Assembly (NCBI GenBank): GCA_948875265.1
Contig: CAQRYF010000003.1
Span: 1-61,015, forward strand
Length of the DNA: 61,015 nt
Direction: 5' to 3'
DNA from: an uncultured Clostridia bacterium
GTDB taxonomy: Bacteria > Bacillota > Clostridia > TANB77 > CAG-508
Of the stretch, positions 1-8,242 are shown one piece after another. The notes below the pieces were generated by a model. It was given only the letters and a program-made list of their open reading frames with translations, did no database searches and had not been told where the DNA came from. The position numbers and the translations under genes were made by a program. Numbering within the stretch: the stretch's first letter is position 1; every line of letters begins with the position of its first letter.

Positions 1-11
1 ATTAATATATA

Positions 12-593
12 TCAACTTAATTCTAATAAAATTCTTTCTATTTCATACCATGATTCAACAACGCTAATATCACTTTTCGCCTTTCTTTTGTCTGTACTAA
101 ATAATACTCTTATTTTTACTTTTTTATCAATTAAATGCCTAGCATCATCGTCACATAAAAAACAGATATTATTTTTCGAACAAATATCTTGTTTCGATTC
201 ATAAGATGAAGATATTATTTCCTGAATATCTTCATTTAAATCATACTTTTTTAACCAATCATATACAGGTTTAATCAATTCTTCAGTTCTTGCTGTTATA
301 ATATATATATTAAATTTTTGTGATAATTTTTTAATTGTTTCTATCGCTCCTAATATTGGTTTTGTTTTATATAATATTTCAGGTTGAAATATTATATTTG
401 ACATATAATTATATAATTCTTCTATTCCAACATTTGACAGAGTCTGACTTAGTTCAGAATAAAAGCTAGTCTTGTCTGCACATTCTATGCAGAATCCTTT
501 ACTTCTTAGCCATTTTATCTTTTCTTTATTAGTATCTGCTATAACCCCATCAAAGTCAAATGCTATTTTTTTATCTTTCAATTTCTTCTTCAT
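12..593 (-). CDS. HAD-superfamily hydrolase
   Basis: A 193-aa protein with haloacid-dehalogenase motifs. Motif I, FDFDGVIADT, lies near residues 12-21, with D13 the expected nucleophile and D15 the expected general acid. A motif II-like ITART follows near residue 100, and an acidic CDDDARHL near residue 147 would be the Mg2+-binding motif. It is probably a small-molecule phosphatase, but the substrate cannot be read from the sequence. It is the last gene of an operon with the Nudix, asparagine-synthase-like and radical SAM genes. Its start lies inside the end of the Nudix gene (23-nt overlap), which suggests translational coupling. An AAGGAG lies almost directly against the ATG, so the exact start is less certain than the family. 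Confidence 0.8.
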   Translation of the reverse strand: MKKKLKDKKIAFDFDGVIADTNKEKIKWLRSKGFCIECADKTSFYSELSQTLSNVGIEELYNYMSNIIFQPEILYKTKPILGAIETIKKLSQKFNIYIITARTEELIKPVYDWLKKYDLNEDIQEIISSSYESKQDICSKNNICFLCDDDARHLIDKKVKIRVLFSTDKRKAKSDISVVESWYEIERILLELS

Positions 594-1161
594 ACTCCTT
601 AATTTTTTTTAAAATTTCTTTTACTTCTTTTGGAAGCATTAATGCATAGTATTCTGGTAAAGAAAGTTGAAAATTTTTATTTTTTATTACATGTTCTTGT
701 AACTTGTTTAACCTTTCTTTTTTAATAAATTCTAATTTCAAAAATTCTTCTACAGGTATTTCTAATAATGCTGGTAAATCATTTGGTTCAATATCTTTTT
801 TACTCAAAATTTCTAAAAAATAGAAATCTGCTTCCATACTCAAGTTAGAATCTCTCTCAAATATATTTAAATCTCCCATTCTAATTCTTTTATTAAAAAT
901 TGGATTTGATGTCACTCTAAGGTCTTTTTCTTCTATTCCTTTTACCTCTTCTAACACTTCTCTTATTAGTGCTCTCTTTGAACTATTTTTATCTTCTCTT
1001 TCTATTTGCCCTCCTAATGTCTTTATTATAGTTGCTTTTTCTTCATTTTCTAAATTGTACCATCTTTTTGATTTTTGCATTCCTAAAACTATATTTCCAT
1101 TATGTATGACTATAGCTTCTGCTCCTTTTATTTCTTCTGAGTTATTATCTTTCATCCCCAT
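571..1161 (-). CDS. Nudix-like hydrolase
   Basis: A 196-aa protein whose N-terminal half reads like a Nudix fold. A strand containing AIVIHNGNIVLG is followed by GGQIERE and, after a longer spacer than usual, REVLEEVKG, which corresponds to the REuxEE core of the Nudix box. The box is stretched by about three residues and is not canonical, so activity on a nucleoside-diphosphate-type substrate is an inference. The gene overlaps the asparagine-synthase-like gene upstream by 17 nt and the HAD gene downstream by 23 nt, so all three are probably co-translated. A Nudix-HAD pair would suit sequential pyrophosphate and phosphate removal, but this is not shown by the sequence. Confidence 0.65.
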   Translation of the reverse strand: MGMKDNNSEEIKGAEAIVIHNGNIVLGMQKSKRWYNLENEEKATIIKTLGGQIEREDKNSSKRALIREVLEEVKGIEEKDLRVTSNPIFNKRIRMGDLNIFERDSNLSMEADFYFLEILSKKDIEPNDLPALLEIPVEEFLKLEFIKKERLNKLQEHVIKNKNFQLSLPEYYALMLPKEVKEILKKIKEYEEEIER

Positions 1162-2110
1162 TAAAAGTTATCTCCTTTCCATCTACTTGTAATGTAGCAC
1201 AAATTTTACAATTTATTTTATTATTTTCCATACTACTTCCGCAGTGTACACATCCTCCTTTTTCTTCTTTTTTAAATCCAAAACTTTTGTTATATATTTT
1301 AAATAATGCATATTCAAATTTATTTCTAAATTGAAATATATCTTTACAACTTGTCAAAAATTCTTCATCCGAAATTTCATCTCCAATACTTTTTATTGTT
1401 TCATATATCCCAGAACCAGTAAATGCCATCGTCTGTGGTCTAGTTATACAAATTTGTGGTAAAATTCCCTCATAAGACTTTCTTAGCGGATATTTTGATT
1501 TTATTTCTCCTTCTTCTTTCATTCTTTCTTGTATTGGAATAGCTAAAATCTCCTTTTTTACTCTTTCATCATGAAACGGTGCTATATATTTCATTTTCAT
1601 ACTTTGAGCTATTACATCAGACATTATTACTATCTCTTTTAGTCTATCCTTTATTGCTGTATCCAAAGATTTATAATCTCCTTTCCAATTTTTAAAAAAT
1701 GGAAAACTTCCTAGTAAATCATCTGCTCCTTCTCCACTTGCTATACTTCTTAAACCTGCATTTTTTGCATACATTGTCCCTAATAGTAAAGTTGTAGTAG
1801 AACTAATCCATTCAGGATTAAAAGATTTTAATATTCTAACCGATGTTTCTATCATATCTTTAACTTGTTGTGGTTTTACATAAAATATATGATGATTACT
1901 TATTCCTAGCTCTTTTGCTACCATTTTACTATATTCAATATCCGAACTTTCTTTTCCTTCTACACCAACCGTTATTCCCATAACATCTGAATTATATTTA
2001 TGTGCAGTGTATAATATTGCCGAACTATCTACTCCTCCCGAAAATAATACTGTTTCTGGTACATTCTCTTTTATTACATTATCAATTTGACTTCTTATAT
2101 TTTTATACAT
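1145..2110 (-). CDS. Asparagine-synthase-like PP-loop ATPase with C-terminal zinc ribbon
   Basis: A 321-aa protein matching only the synthetase half of AsnB. The PP-loop SGGVDSS is near residue 24, GEGADDLLG (AsnB-type GEGADELFG) near residue 126, and PFHDERV near residue 178. The N-terminal glutaminase domain of AsnB, with its Cys2 nucleophile, is absent, so free ammonia or another nucleophile must be used. The last 40 residues add CVHCG...CKIC, a likely zinc ribbon of the kind found in sulfur- or carrier-linked PP-loop enzymes. It probably adenylates a carboxylate or carbonyl and transfers an amine. The gene sits between a radical SAM/B12 protein and Nudix and HAD hydrolases, which suggests a dedicated small-molecule or modification pathway rather than housekeeping asparagine synthesis. 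Confidence 0.7.
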   Translation of the reverse strand: MYKNIRSQIDNVIKENVPETVLFSGGVDSSAILYTAHKYNSDVMGITVGVEGKESSDIEYSKMVAKELGISNHHIFYVKPQQVKDMIETSVRILKSFNPEWISSTTTLLLGTMYAKNAGLRSIASGEGADDLLGSFPFFKNWKGDYKSLDTAIKDRLKEIVIMSDVIAQSMKMKYIAPFHDERVKKEILAIPIQERMKEEGEIKSKYPLRKSYEGILPQICITRPQTMAFTGSGIYETIKSIGDEISDEEFLTSCKDIFQFRNKFEYALFKIYNKSFGFKKEEKGGCVHCGSSMENNKINCKICATLQVDGKEITFNGDER

Positions 2111-2123
2111 AATCTCAACAACC

Positions 2124-3386
2124 TTATCCTAATATTTCTTTATAATTTTTAGTATCATAAATCAATTTCAAAAAATCTCTATAACTTAAATTTGGTATTC
2201 CTTCATAATATGTCCTTTTATCATATTTTGATATTTGCTCTTCGTTCATATTATGATTCATTTCATAAAATGGAGTATATGCCGTTGGTCTAATATTTAC
2301 ATTATATTTATTCAAAAAATCTAAAGTGTATTTTATACTTTCCTTTGTTTGATTTGGTACACCGAACATAACTAATGCTTTATACTCAATACCATATTTT
2401 TGTAATAGTTTTATTCCTTCAACAATAACTTTATTGTCATATCTTTTATTTATACTTTTCAAATCTTCATTTTCAACGGATTCTATTCCAATAGCAATTT
2501 TATAGCATCCTGATTTAGACATCATTTTAATTAATTCTTCATTTTTTAACAAATCTGGTCTAGTAGTACAAGACCATTTAATTTTTTTCTTATTGTTTAT
2601 TAGCTCTTGGCATAATTCCATTGCTTTTTCTTCATTTAATGTAAAATCTGGTGCAAAAAATTTAAAATATTCATAATCTAAAGAATTAATATAGTTTACT
2701 ATGTCTTTTGCTTTTCTTCTTCTTTCTTTTTTTCCATAATACATTACTGCATTACAGTAAGGGCAATTATATGGACATCCTCTTGCTATTGTTACTACTA
2801 CCTGTTGTTTCTTTTCCATTTCAAAATATTTTTTTATCGGAACTTTTGATACATCTGTGTATCCCCATTCTCTCGTTTCTAGAAACTCTCCTTTTTTACA
2901 ATTTAACAGTTGTCTATTTCTTATTAGTAATACTCCTCTCATGTCATTTTCTTGTAGCCCATTTAAACTATACTTAAAAAAATCTAGTATAGCTATTTCT
3001 TGATCACATTCTTTTGCAACTATAGCATCAAAATTTGTCTTTTTGAAAAATTTTGGTAAATATATTGGCATTTCTCCATAAGCAATTGTTTTACATTCTG
3101 GTAAAATTTCTTTTATGTACTCATGTAGTTTAATTGTATTTTGTAAATTTTCTGTATTAATATAAAATGCAATAGCTTTATATTGGTTATCAATTATTTT
3201 TTTCATTATATCCTGAAACTCTGTTTGTTCTGCTTCAATATCTAGTATATCAATATCTTCTTCTATAATTTTCTCGATATAATCTATTACCTCCCCTAAA
3301 TGCACAAAGTGATAAGGTGCATTTACATGATTAGATTTTGTTGATAATCCACTGTCTGCCCATATAAATAAAAAATTTGAATTCAT
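2124..3386 (-). CDS. B12-binding-domain radical SAM protein
   Basis: About 420 aa. The C-terminal part carries the radical SAM motif CPYNCPYC (CxxxCxxC) after VVVTIARG. It is followed by the usual barrel features, including a CTTRPDLL stretch, GCYKIAIGIESV and a VMFGVPNQT segment. The N-terminal 170 residues resemble a cobalamin-binding Rossmann domain as in the BchE-like group, although the DxHxxG signature is not obvious, so B12 use is uncertain. I chose the ATG at 3384-3386 because AAAGGAG lies 8 nt upstream; an ATG two codons earlier is too close to that site. It is the first gene of the four-gene operon. A methylation, ring or C-C bond reaction is expected, but the product is unknown. 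Confidence 0.78.
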   Translation of the reverse strand: MNSNFLFIWADSGLSTKSNHVNAPYHFVHLGEVIDYIEKIIEEDIDILDIEAEQTEFQDIMKKIIDNQYKAIAFYINTENLQNTIKLHEYIKEILPECKTIAYGEMPIYLPKFFKKTNFDAIVAKECDQEIAILDFFKYSLNGLQENDMRGVLLIRNRQLLNCKKGEFLETREWGYTDVSKVPIKKYFEMEKKQQVVVTIARGCPYNCPYCNAVMYYGKKERRRKAKDIVNYINSLDYEYFKFFAPDFTLNEEKAMELCQELINNKKKIKWSCTTRPDLLKNEELIKMMSKSGCYKIAIGIESVENEDLKSINKRYDNKVIVEGIKLLQKYGIEYKALVMFGVPNQTKESIKYTLDFLNKYNVNIRPTAYTPFYEMNHNMNEEQISKYDKRTYYEGIPNLSYRDFLKLIYDTKNYKEILG

Positions 3387-3428
3387 AACCATGTCTCCTT
3401 TACATTTATTTATCTTCTAAAGATTCTA

Positions 3429-3674
3429 TCATTTTTTACAAATTATGTCAATTTTCTTTGTAAGTTTTGCATAATATTCTGTATCTACTACTTGTCCTTT
3501 TTCATAGTTATCATTATTTCGTGCATATCTTCTGCTGCCTGTTTGCTCCAAATCATCATTTCTGTTACTATATTTGCATCTAGCAACTTATATTTTATTA
3601 TCTCTACATTTCATTCCTTCAGGTGTTGTATAAGTTATATATTTCCTATTTTGTGTCCATAAAACCTGATAACC
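3429..3674 (-). pseudogene. Relaxase (mobilization nuclease) remnant
   Basis: An 82-codon stretch read in one frame with a single internal TAA. It begins GYQVLWTQNRKYITYTTPEG and continues MKCRDNK, which matches from memory the conserved 'GYxVxWT...YTTPxGxKCRDNKLHEEKY' segment of relaxases carried by gut Firmicute conjugative elements. After the TAA the same frame gives a short basic tail with no recognised motif, ending at TGA. There is no start codon or ribosome binding site, and a TGA lies directly upstream. I read it as a decayed scrap of an integrative element between two resident genes. Confidence 0.45.
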
Positions 3675-3786
3675 TCATTTATTCATTATATTATGCATAA
3701 TCTCCTATCAAAAAAAACCAAGTATTTATGTACTTAGTCTATAAGTCATTTATTATAATTTATAAAGGAATATTTACATATATTTT

Positions 3787-4011
3787 TTATTTATGCAATA
3801 AGCTAACTCCCTCATCTGGTACTCCATGCCCAGCATCTAATACTACTGTTTTTCCAGATACTGGTGTTGAAGTTGTTGCTATTGTGTTATTAACTTTATC
3901 GATAGTATTTTTTTCATTCTCCTTGTTAGCAATTTGAAATGAACATGCAAATAGGCTTATAAATAAGCATGATAATATTATCCCTATTCTTTTTTTATTA
4001 ATCACTATCAT
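3787..4011 (-). pseudogene. Truncated CwlD-like N-acetylmuramoyl-L-alanine amidase
   Basis: A 74-aa ORF with an N-terminal membrane or signal segment (residues 8-26), a linker, and then the start of an amidase_3 domain: GKTVVLDAGHGVPDEG. The domain stops right after its first catalytic motif, the DAGHG histidine. Full-length members are roughly 230 aa, so the remaining metal ligands and catalytic Glu are missing. CwlD-type amidases act in spore cortex maturation. The loss coincides with relaxase debris directly downstream, so an insertion and later decay may have removed the rest. The ATG has AAAGGTG 7 nt upstream, inside a terminator-like hairpin. Confidence 0.7.
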
Positions 4012-4015
4012 AAAA

Positions 4016-4068
4016 AAACACCTTTCTAAATATATAACTTATTATATTTATATTTAGAAATGGTGTTT
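4016..4068 (-). terminator. Hairpin terminator after the GGDEF gene that contains the amidase Shine-Dalgarno
   Basis: Arms at 4016-4034 and 4049-4068 pair with one bulge. On the minus strand a run of seven U follows at 4012-4018, as expected for the terminator of the REC-GGDEF gene. The same 3' arm includes AAAGGTG (4019-4025), and the U-run ends directly at the ATG of the truncated amidase. On the plus strand the hairpin is followed by TTTTTATT, so it may act in both directions. Confidence 0.75.
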
Positions 4069-4085
4069 TTATTCATATTCAATTA

Positions 4086-5012
4086 CTATTTTCTTCTATC
4101 TACTGCATAACTACTTCCCATTACTGATTTTGCAGCATGTTTTACTTGTGCCCCAATTTCTCCTATCTCTAGTATATTGTGAAATCTTCCTTTATCAGCA
4201 ACAACTACTCCTATGGATAATGATGTTAAAGGAAATTGCTCTATTATTCCTCTTCTATTTGCAACTTCTATATATCCTTTTTCTAAGTCTGCTTCTGTGA
4301 AATATCTTCCAACATATTTGTCAAAATATGCCAATATACTTTGACATAGTTTCTCACAATTTGTCTCTGGCACAATTGCTACAAAATCATCTCCTCCGAT
4401 ATGTCCTATAAATGCTCCTTCAACATTTTCATTATTATGTATTGAATTTATTATTGTTTCAGCTGTAAATTCTATTATTTGATCTCCTTTTAGAAATCCA
4501 TATACATCATTATATGCTTTAAAGTTATCTAAGTCTAAATATAATACTGAAAATGGCTCATTTTTAGATATTCTTTTCTTTAATTCAGCATGTATTTGTA
4601 CATTTCCAGGTAATCCTGTTAGAGGACTTATCCTTCTGTTTATTGATAATAACCTGTTCAAATTTTTTACAGTATAATATAAATATTGTTCATCTACTGG
4701 TTTTTTTATAAAATATTCTATTGATTCTTGTAAAATTTTTATTCTATGATCTCTACTACTCTTCGAAGATACTACGATTACTGGTGTAATTGTATTATCC
4801 TCATCTTTTCTTATTTTTCTACATAGTTCAACAACATCTCTATCAATAGCATCTTCATTTATTACAATTAATGCTGGTATATTCTTCAATGCAATATCTA
4901 TTTCATTAGATTTTACACTTATAAATTTAAATTCATCATCATTTTTAAATAATTCTCTAAATATTACTATTGATGAATCATCATCATCTATTATATAAAC
5001 TTCTTGTACCAT
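4086..5012 (-). CDS. Receiver-GGDEF protein (putative diguanylate cyclase)
   Basis: A 308-aa protein. Residues 1-120 form a CheY-like receiver with the acidic pocket IIDDDDSS and a conserved lysine in FIKKPVD. The expected phospho-acceptor aspartate is replaced: the strand reads PALIVIN, with Asn at about residue 52. Residues about 130-300 form a GGDEF domain with LTGLPG, YLDLDNFKAYND and the signature GGDDF near residue 207, a conservative variant of GGEEF that may keep c-di-GMP synthesis. The receiver is therefore probably not controlled by ordinary Asp phosphorylation. The gene stands alone, with a strong hairpin terminator downstream. Confidence 0.85.
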   Translation of the reverse strand: MVQEVYIIDDDDSSIVIFRELFKNDDEFKFISVKSNEIDIALKNIPALIVINEDAIDRDVVELCRKIRKDEDNTITPVIVVSSKSSRDHRIKILQESIEYFIKKPVDEQYLYYTVKNLNRLLSINRRISPLTGLPGNVQIHAELKKRISKNEPFSVLYLDLDNFKAYNDVYGFLKGDQIIEFTAETIINSIHNNENVEGAFIGHIGGDDFVAIVPETNCEKLCQSILAYFDKYVGRYFTEADLEKGYIEVANRRGIIEQFPLTSLSIGVVVADKGRFHNILEIGEIGAQVKHAAKSVMGSSYAVDRRK

Positions 5013-5078
5013 ATATTTCCTCCATATTTTTCTTCAATTTCATTATATACAAAAAGTATTATTTATTTCAAGTCCTTT

Positions 5079-5864
5079 TTATTTGTTTTTGTGTTTTTTC
5101 CTAACCTCTATTTTTCTACTTAACACTTCTGTTATTTCTTTTGTATTAATAGCTGGGAAAGCCCTTTTTAATCTATACACATTTTTGTATAATCTTAGTA
5201 TCGTTTTATTTCTCTTCTTTTTAAGTTTTTCTACCATTTGTTGTATATTTTCAGTAGATATAGCTTTTTCTTGTTTCTTTTTTATTGTTCTTATTTCTTT
5301 TAGTTTTTCTTTTATTTCTTTATTCAATTGTTCAACTTTTTCTAGAGTTGATTTTATGTTTTTAACTTTAATAATTGTAGTTATCATGTCTATTAAAAAT
5401 ACTATTGATAATATAAATACTATATATTTTAGTAAATTTTTATCTATGTTATAAATTACATTTTGTATACAAGGATGAATATATTTCACAAATATTATCC
5501 CTAATATTCCCCAGTAAATTGAGTTTGTTAAGCATATTCTTCCTTGAAAATTAAATTTATGATCTGAATAATCCCAATATTTCGTTTTAAATAGCTTTTC
5601 TAATAAAACTCCTACTAAATATTCCCATATAGTTAATACTATAACTGACACAAAGAATAATTTTATTATGTTATTTTCTAGACTTTCTAAAAATATAAAC
5701 ATTATTATTGCACCAATACCATATATTGGGCAAAATGGTCCTCTTAAAAAACCAGTATTTATCATTTTCTTTTCACATATTGACCTAAATACTGATTCCA
5801 TTAACCACCCCAAAAATGAGTATATTATAAAGTATGTTAATATTTCAAAACAATTAGTTTCCAT
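5079..5864 (-). CDS. CmpB-like putative ABC transporter permease family membrane protein
   Basis: A 261-aa membrane protein. The N-terminal part has the pattern of Pfam ABC_trans_CmpB: YSFLGWLMESVFRS, then NTGFLRGPFCPIYGIGA, WEYLVG and KYWDYSDHKFNFQGRICL. About four to five hydrophobic segments lie within residues 1-160, followed by a lysine-rich cytoplasmic helix (about 165-261) with coiled-coil character. Despite the family name, transport has not been shown for these proteins and no ABC ATPase is adjacent. GGAG four bases before the ATG supports the start. Confidence 0.75.
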   Translation of the reverse strand: METNCFEILTYFIIYSFLGWLMESVFRSICEKKMINTGFLRGPFCPIYGIGAIIMFIFLESLENNIIKLFFVSVIVLTIWEYLVGVLLEKLFKTKYWDYSDHKFNFQGRICLTNSIYWGILGIIFVKYIHPCIQNVIYNIDKNLLKYIVFILSIVFLIDMITTIIKVKNIKSTLEKVEQLNKEIKEKLKEIRTIKKKQEKAISTENIQQMVEKLKKKRNKTILRLYKNVYRLKRAFPAINTKEITEVLSRKIEVRKKHKNK

Positions 5865-5888
5865 TTCTCTCCTCTACGTAAAATTAAG

Positions 5889-5923
5889 CCTCCTACTCTT
5901 TTTTATAGCAGTAGGAGGTTTTT
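5889..5923 (-). terminator. Intrinsic terminator after the Ig-like protein gene
   Basis: A perfect 9-bp stem, CCTCCTACT (5889-5897) with AGTAGGAGG (5910-5918). It is the first structure after the stop of the 5925-6842 gene on the minus strand, where the tail is only moderately U-rich. T-rich sequence on the plus side could also stop plus-strand readthrough. Confidence 0.75.
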
Positions 5924-5924
5924 A

Positions 5925-6842
5925 TTATTTTGTAACTTTAGCTTTAAATTTTTCTGTAACATCGCTTTGATTATATACTGTTACTTCTAATTTATTCTCT
6001 CCATCATGTAATGGATATGCATATTCTAGTTCTTTTCTTCCATCTAAATTTAATCTATATTTTTCTGTTCCGTTTATAATAAATTCTACTTTTTTAAGCC
6101 CCTGTTCATCTGATGCTTTGATTATAAAGTTAGCAGATCCATCTGTTGTAACTTCTAGTTTTGGTTTTGTTACTCCATTAATTTCTTGTTCCTTTGTTTC
6201 TGTATTATTATTAATATCTACTACTATTACTGTTAGTTTGTGTAATCCTTTTGGTATTTCTATGATTTGTTCTGTTGTTATATTATTTACATCTATTTTA
6301 GTTTCTTCTTCTTCATCCCATCTATATGTCAAATAAGAAATATCATTTTTTCCTTCTGCTTTTATTTTTATATTATTTCCTACTACCTCAAAATCTATGC
6401 TTATTTCTCCTTGTAAAGTATATTCTCTTTGATATCTTGTTTCTTGTCCATTTACATCACTTACATAAATATTTAATATATTTGTTCCTGTTGGTATTTC
6501 TATTTTCTGTTCTATATTTTTCTTTCCATTACTTTCTATTGTTTTTTCTTCTTCATCATTCCAATTATATGTTATTTTTGATAATGCTTTATCATGTTGT
6601 ATTTTTAATGTTAATTCTGTTTCCGAAGTTTCTTCAACAAATATTGGTGGTTTAGTTAAAGATGATGCTTTAGAATCTTGATACATTGAATATGAGCCTG
6701 TTCCAATCATGAATATTCCAAAAACTAATATAGCTATTGAAAAGAACTTTAATATATTATTTATTTCAATTGGTCCACTACTATTTCTATTTTTTCTTTT
6801 TTCCTTTTTAGGAGTATTATCTATACTTAATATCTGATTCAT
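5925..6842 (-). CDS. Membrane-anchored protein with tandem Ig-like repeats
   Basis: A 305-aa protein. It has a basic N-terminus, one transmembrane helix at about residues 31-55 (ILKFFSIAILVFGIFMIGTG), then an outside region of at least three repeats of about 75 residues. Repeats 1 and 2 share a strand pattern Y-W-D/N-E-E-E (YNWNDEEEK and YRWDEEEET), then EIPxGxxxLxIxVxDxNxxE. Repeat 3 (KPKLEVTTDGSANF... HDGENKLEVTVYN) is more divergent. These look like small bacterial Ig-like or Y_Y_Y-type beta sandwiches. An AGGTG ribosome site precedes the ATG. A surface scaffold or ligand-binding role is inferred only from the layout. Confidence 0.7.
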   Translation of the reverse strand: MNQILSIDNTPKKEKRKNRNSSGPIEINNILKFFSIAILVFGIFMIGTGSYSMYQDSKASSLTKPPIFVEETSETELTLKIQHDKALSKITYNWNDEEEKTIESNGKKNIEQKIEIPTGTNILNIYVSDVNGQETRYQREYTLQGEISIDFEVVGNNIKIKAEGKNDISYLTYRWDEEEETKIDVNNITTEQIIEIPKGLHKLTVIVVDINNNTETKEQEINGVTKPKLEVTTDGSANFIIKASDEQGLKKVEFIINGTEKYRLNLDGRKELEYAYPLHDGENKLEVTVYNQSDVTEKFKAKVTK

Positions 6843-6976
6843 TCTTTCACCTCTTTTGTTTCCCTACGGAAAATTATATCACATGGTTTTTTAATTGTAA
6901 ATAATTTGTTCGAAATTCATTTCTTAATATTTTATTTGCTAATTAATTATTTATAAATAACATATATTAAAATTAA

Positions 6977-7000
6977 AAACCGCTGATAATTCAACGGTTT
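6977..7000 (-). terminator. Terminator of the rpsF-ssb-rpsR operon
   Basis: Stem AAACCG with CGGTTT, extended by GA/TC pairs, lies just downstream of the rpsR stop. On the minus strand it is followed by TTTAATTTTAATA. Confidence 0.65.
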
Positions 7001-7020
7001 CGTTTGTTTGATTTTCTTAA

Positions 7021-7299
7021 TTAATTTTGTGCATAAGGTAATACTGCAATATGTCTTGCTCTTTTTACTGCTGTTGTGATATCTCTTTGATGTTTTGCAC
7101 AACATCCTGTAGTTCTTCTTGGTAAGATTTTTCCTTTATCATTAATAAATTTTCTTAATTGTTCTGGATTTTTATAATCTAACTCAAAGTTTTTGTCACT
7201 ACATAATACACATACTTTTTTTCTTTGTTTTCTGAATCTTGGATTGTAATCCTCATCATAATTTTTATTATTTCTTTTATTTTGTTTTTTATCTGCCAT
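7021..7299 (-). CDS. rpsR: 30S ribosomal protein S18
   Basis: A 92-aa protein. The core contains CVLCSDKN, LRKFINDKGKILPRRTTGCCAKHQRDITTAVKRARHIAVLPY in fragments typical of bacterial S18. The cysteines CVLC and GCC with the following H suggest the zinc-binding (C+) form. It binds S6 on the platform of the small subunit. It is third in the conserved rpsF-ssb-rpsR operon and is followed by a hairpin terminator. The basic N-terminal tail (KKQNKRNNKN) is a normal variable extension. Confidence 0.97.
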   Translation of the reverse strand: MADKKQNKRNNKNYDEDYNPRFRKQRKKVCVLCSDKNFELDYKNPEQLRKFINDKGKILPRRTTGCCAKHQRDITTAVKRARHIAVLPYAQN

Positions 7300-7322
7300 T
7301 TCTTATTTTCACCCCTCTTTAA

Positions 7323-7751
7323 CTAGAATGGTAGGTCATCGCTTGAAGATACTTCGAAGTCATCTCCCATATTTCCTGGTGCAGTGTTTCCAAATGTATT
7401 TTCAAAAGAATTTCCCATTGAATCTCCTTCTCTTTTACTATCTGCAAAATATGCTTCTTCTGCAACAACTTCTGTTACATAATGTTTTGTTCCTTGGTCA
7501 TCATCCCAAGTTCTTGTTTGTATTCTTCCAATGATTCCTACTTGTTGACCTTTCTTAAAGTATTTACTACAAAATTCTCCAAGTTTACTCCAAGCAACTA
7601 TGTTTATAAAGTCTGCTTGTCTTTCTTCCCCTTGTCTTACAAATCTTCTGTTTACTGCTAAACTAAATGAAGATACTAATGTATTATTTGTTTGTGTGTA
7701 TCTTGTTTCTGGGTCTCTTGTTAATCTTCCCATTAATATTACTTTGTTCAT
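7323..7751 (-). CDS. ssb: Single-stranded DNA-binding protein
   Basis: A 142-aa protein. It has the OB-fold of bacterial SSB (MNKVILMGRLTRDPETRYT near the start, FINIVAWSKLGEFCSKYFKKG in the middle), a short flexible linker from about residue 110, and the acidic C-terminal tip DDLPF that recruits replication and repair partners. Length and gene order, between rpsF and rpsR, are as in most Firmicutes. The linker is short and glycine-poor compared with E. coli. Confidence 0.96.
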   Translation of the reverse strand: MNKVILMGRLTRDPETRYTQTNNTLVSSFSLAVNRRFVRQGEERQADFINIVAWSKLGEFCSKYFKKGQQVGIIGRIQTRTWDDDQGTKHYVTEVVAEEAYFADSKREGDSMGNSFENTFGNTAPGNMGDDFEVSSSDDLPF

Positions 7752-7822
7752 TTACTATCACCTTTCTTTACTTTAAATAAAGGCCCCTTCTTTATTTAAT
7801 TCTTTTTTTTGCTAATTTATTA

Positions 7823-8107
7823 TTAGTCTTCTTTTCTTACAACGATGAATTTTATTATGTCATCTGTAATTCTATAAACTCTTTCAAGTTCTGTTATTGA
7901 ATCTGGTTTTGCTTCAAAGTTAAATAACATATATGTAGCTTCACTGAACTTTTTAATTTCATATGCTAGTTTCTTTTTGCCCATATTTTCTACAGATTCT
8001 ACTTTACCATTTTCATTTATTAATCCTGTGAATTTTTCCTCTAAAGCTTTTAAACCTGCTTCATCAACATTTGGATTAACAATGATTATACTTTCGTATT
8101 TATTCAT
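7823..8107 (-). CDS. rpsF: 30S ribosomal protein S6
   Basis: 94 aa from the ATG at 8105-8107. GGAGG lies 8 nt upstream of this ATG, while a GTG three codons earlier overlaps that ribosome site and is unlikely to be used. The protein has the S6 pattern NKYESIIIVNPN, the MGKKKLAYEIKKFSEATYMLFNFEA segment and a YRITDDIIKFIVVRKE end. It is the first gene of the rpsF-ssb-rpsR operon. S6 forms a heterodimer with S18, and in many bacteria this complex represses its own operon, but I could not identify the binding motif in the leader. Confidence 0.96.
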   Translation of the reverse strand: MNKYESIIIVNPNVDEAGLKALEEKFTGLINENGKVESVENMGKKKLAYEIKKFSEATYMLFNFEAKPDSITELERVYRITDDIIKFIVVRKED

Positions 8108-8162
8108 TATTTTCACCTCCCTTTGGATTTATAACCTACATTTTTAATGTAAGTAGAGATTA

Positions 8163-8198
8163 AAAATAGCTGTGCTACTTTTAAAACACAGCTATTTT
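8163..8198 (-). terminator. Terminator of the pilin-like gene
   Basis: A 12-bp perfect stem (8163-8174 with 8187-8198), AAAATAGCTGTG and its complement. It lies between the stop of the prepilin-like gene and rpsF on the minus strand, with U-rich sequence after it. Confidence 0.8.
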
Positions 8199-8242
8199 AT
8201 CATACATTTTTATATTTTGCAAGCATTTTACATATTTATATT

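Noticed and set aside
7323..8107. S6:S18 autoregulatory motif in the rpsF leader
   Set aside because: The leader holds the upstream terminator and a weak TTACATT/AATGTAG pairing, but I could not find the conserved CCG-containing loop.
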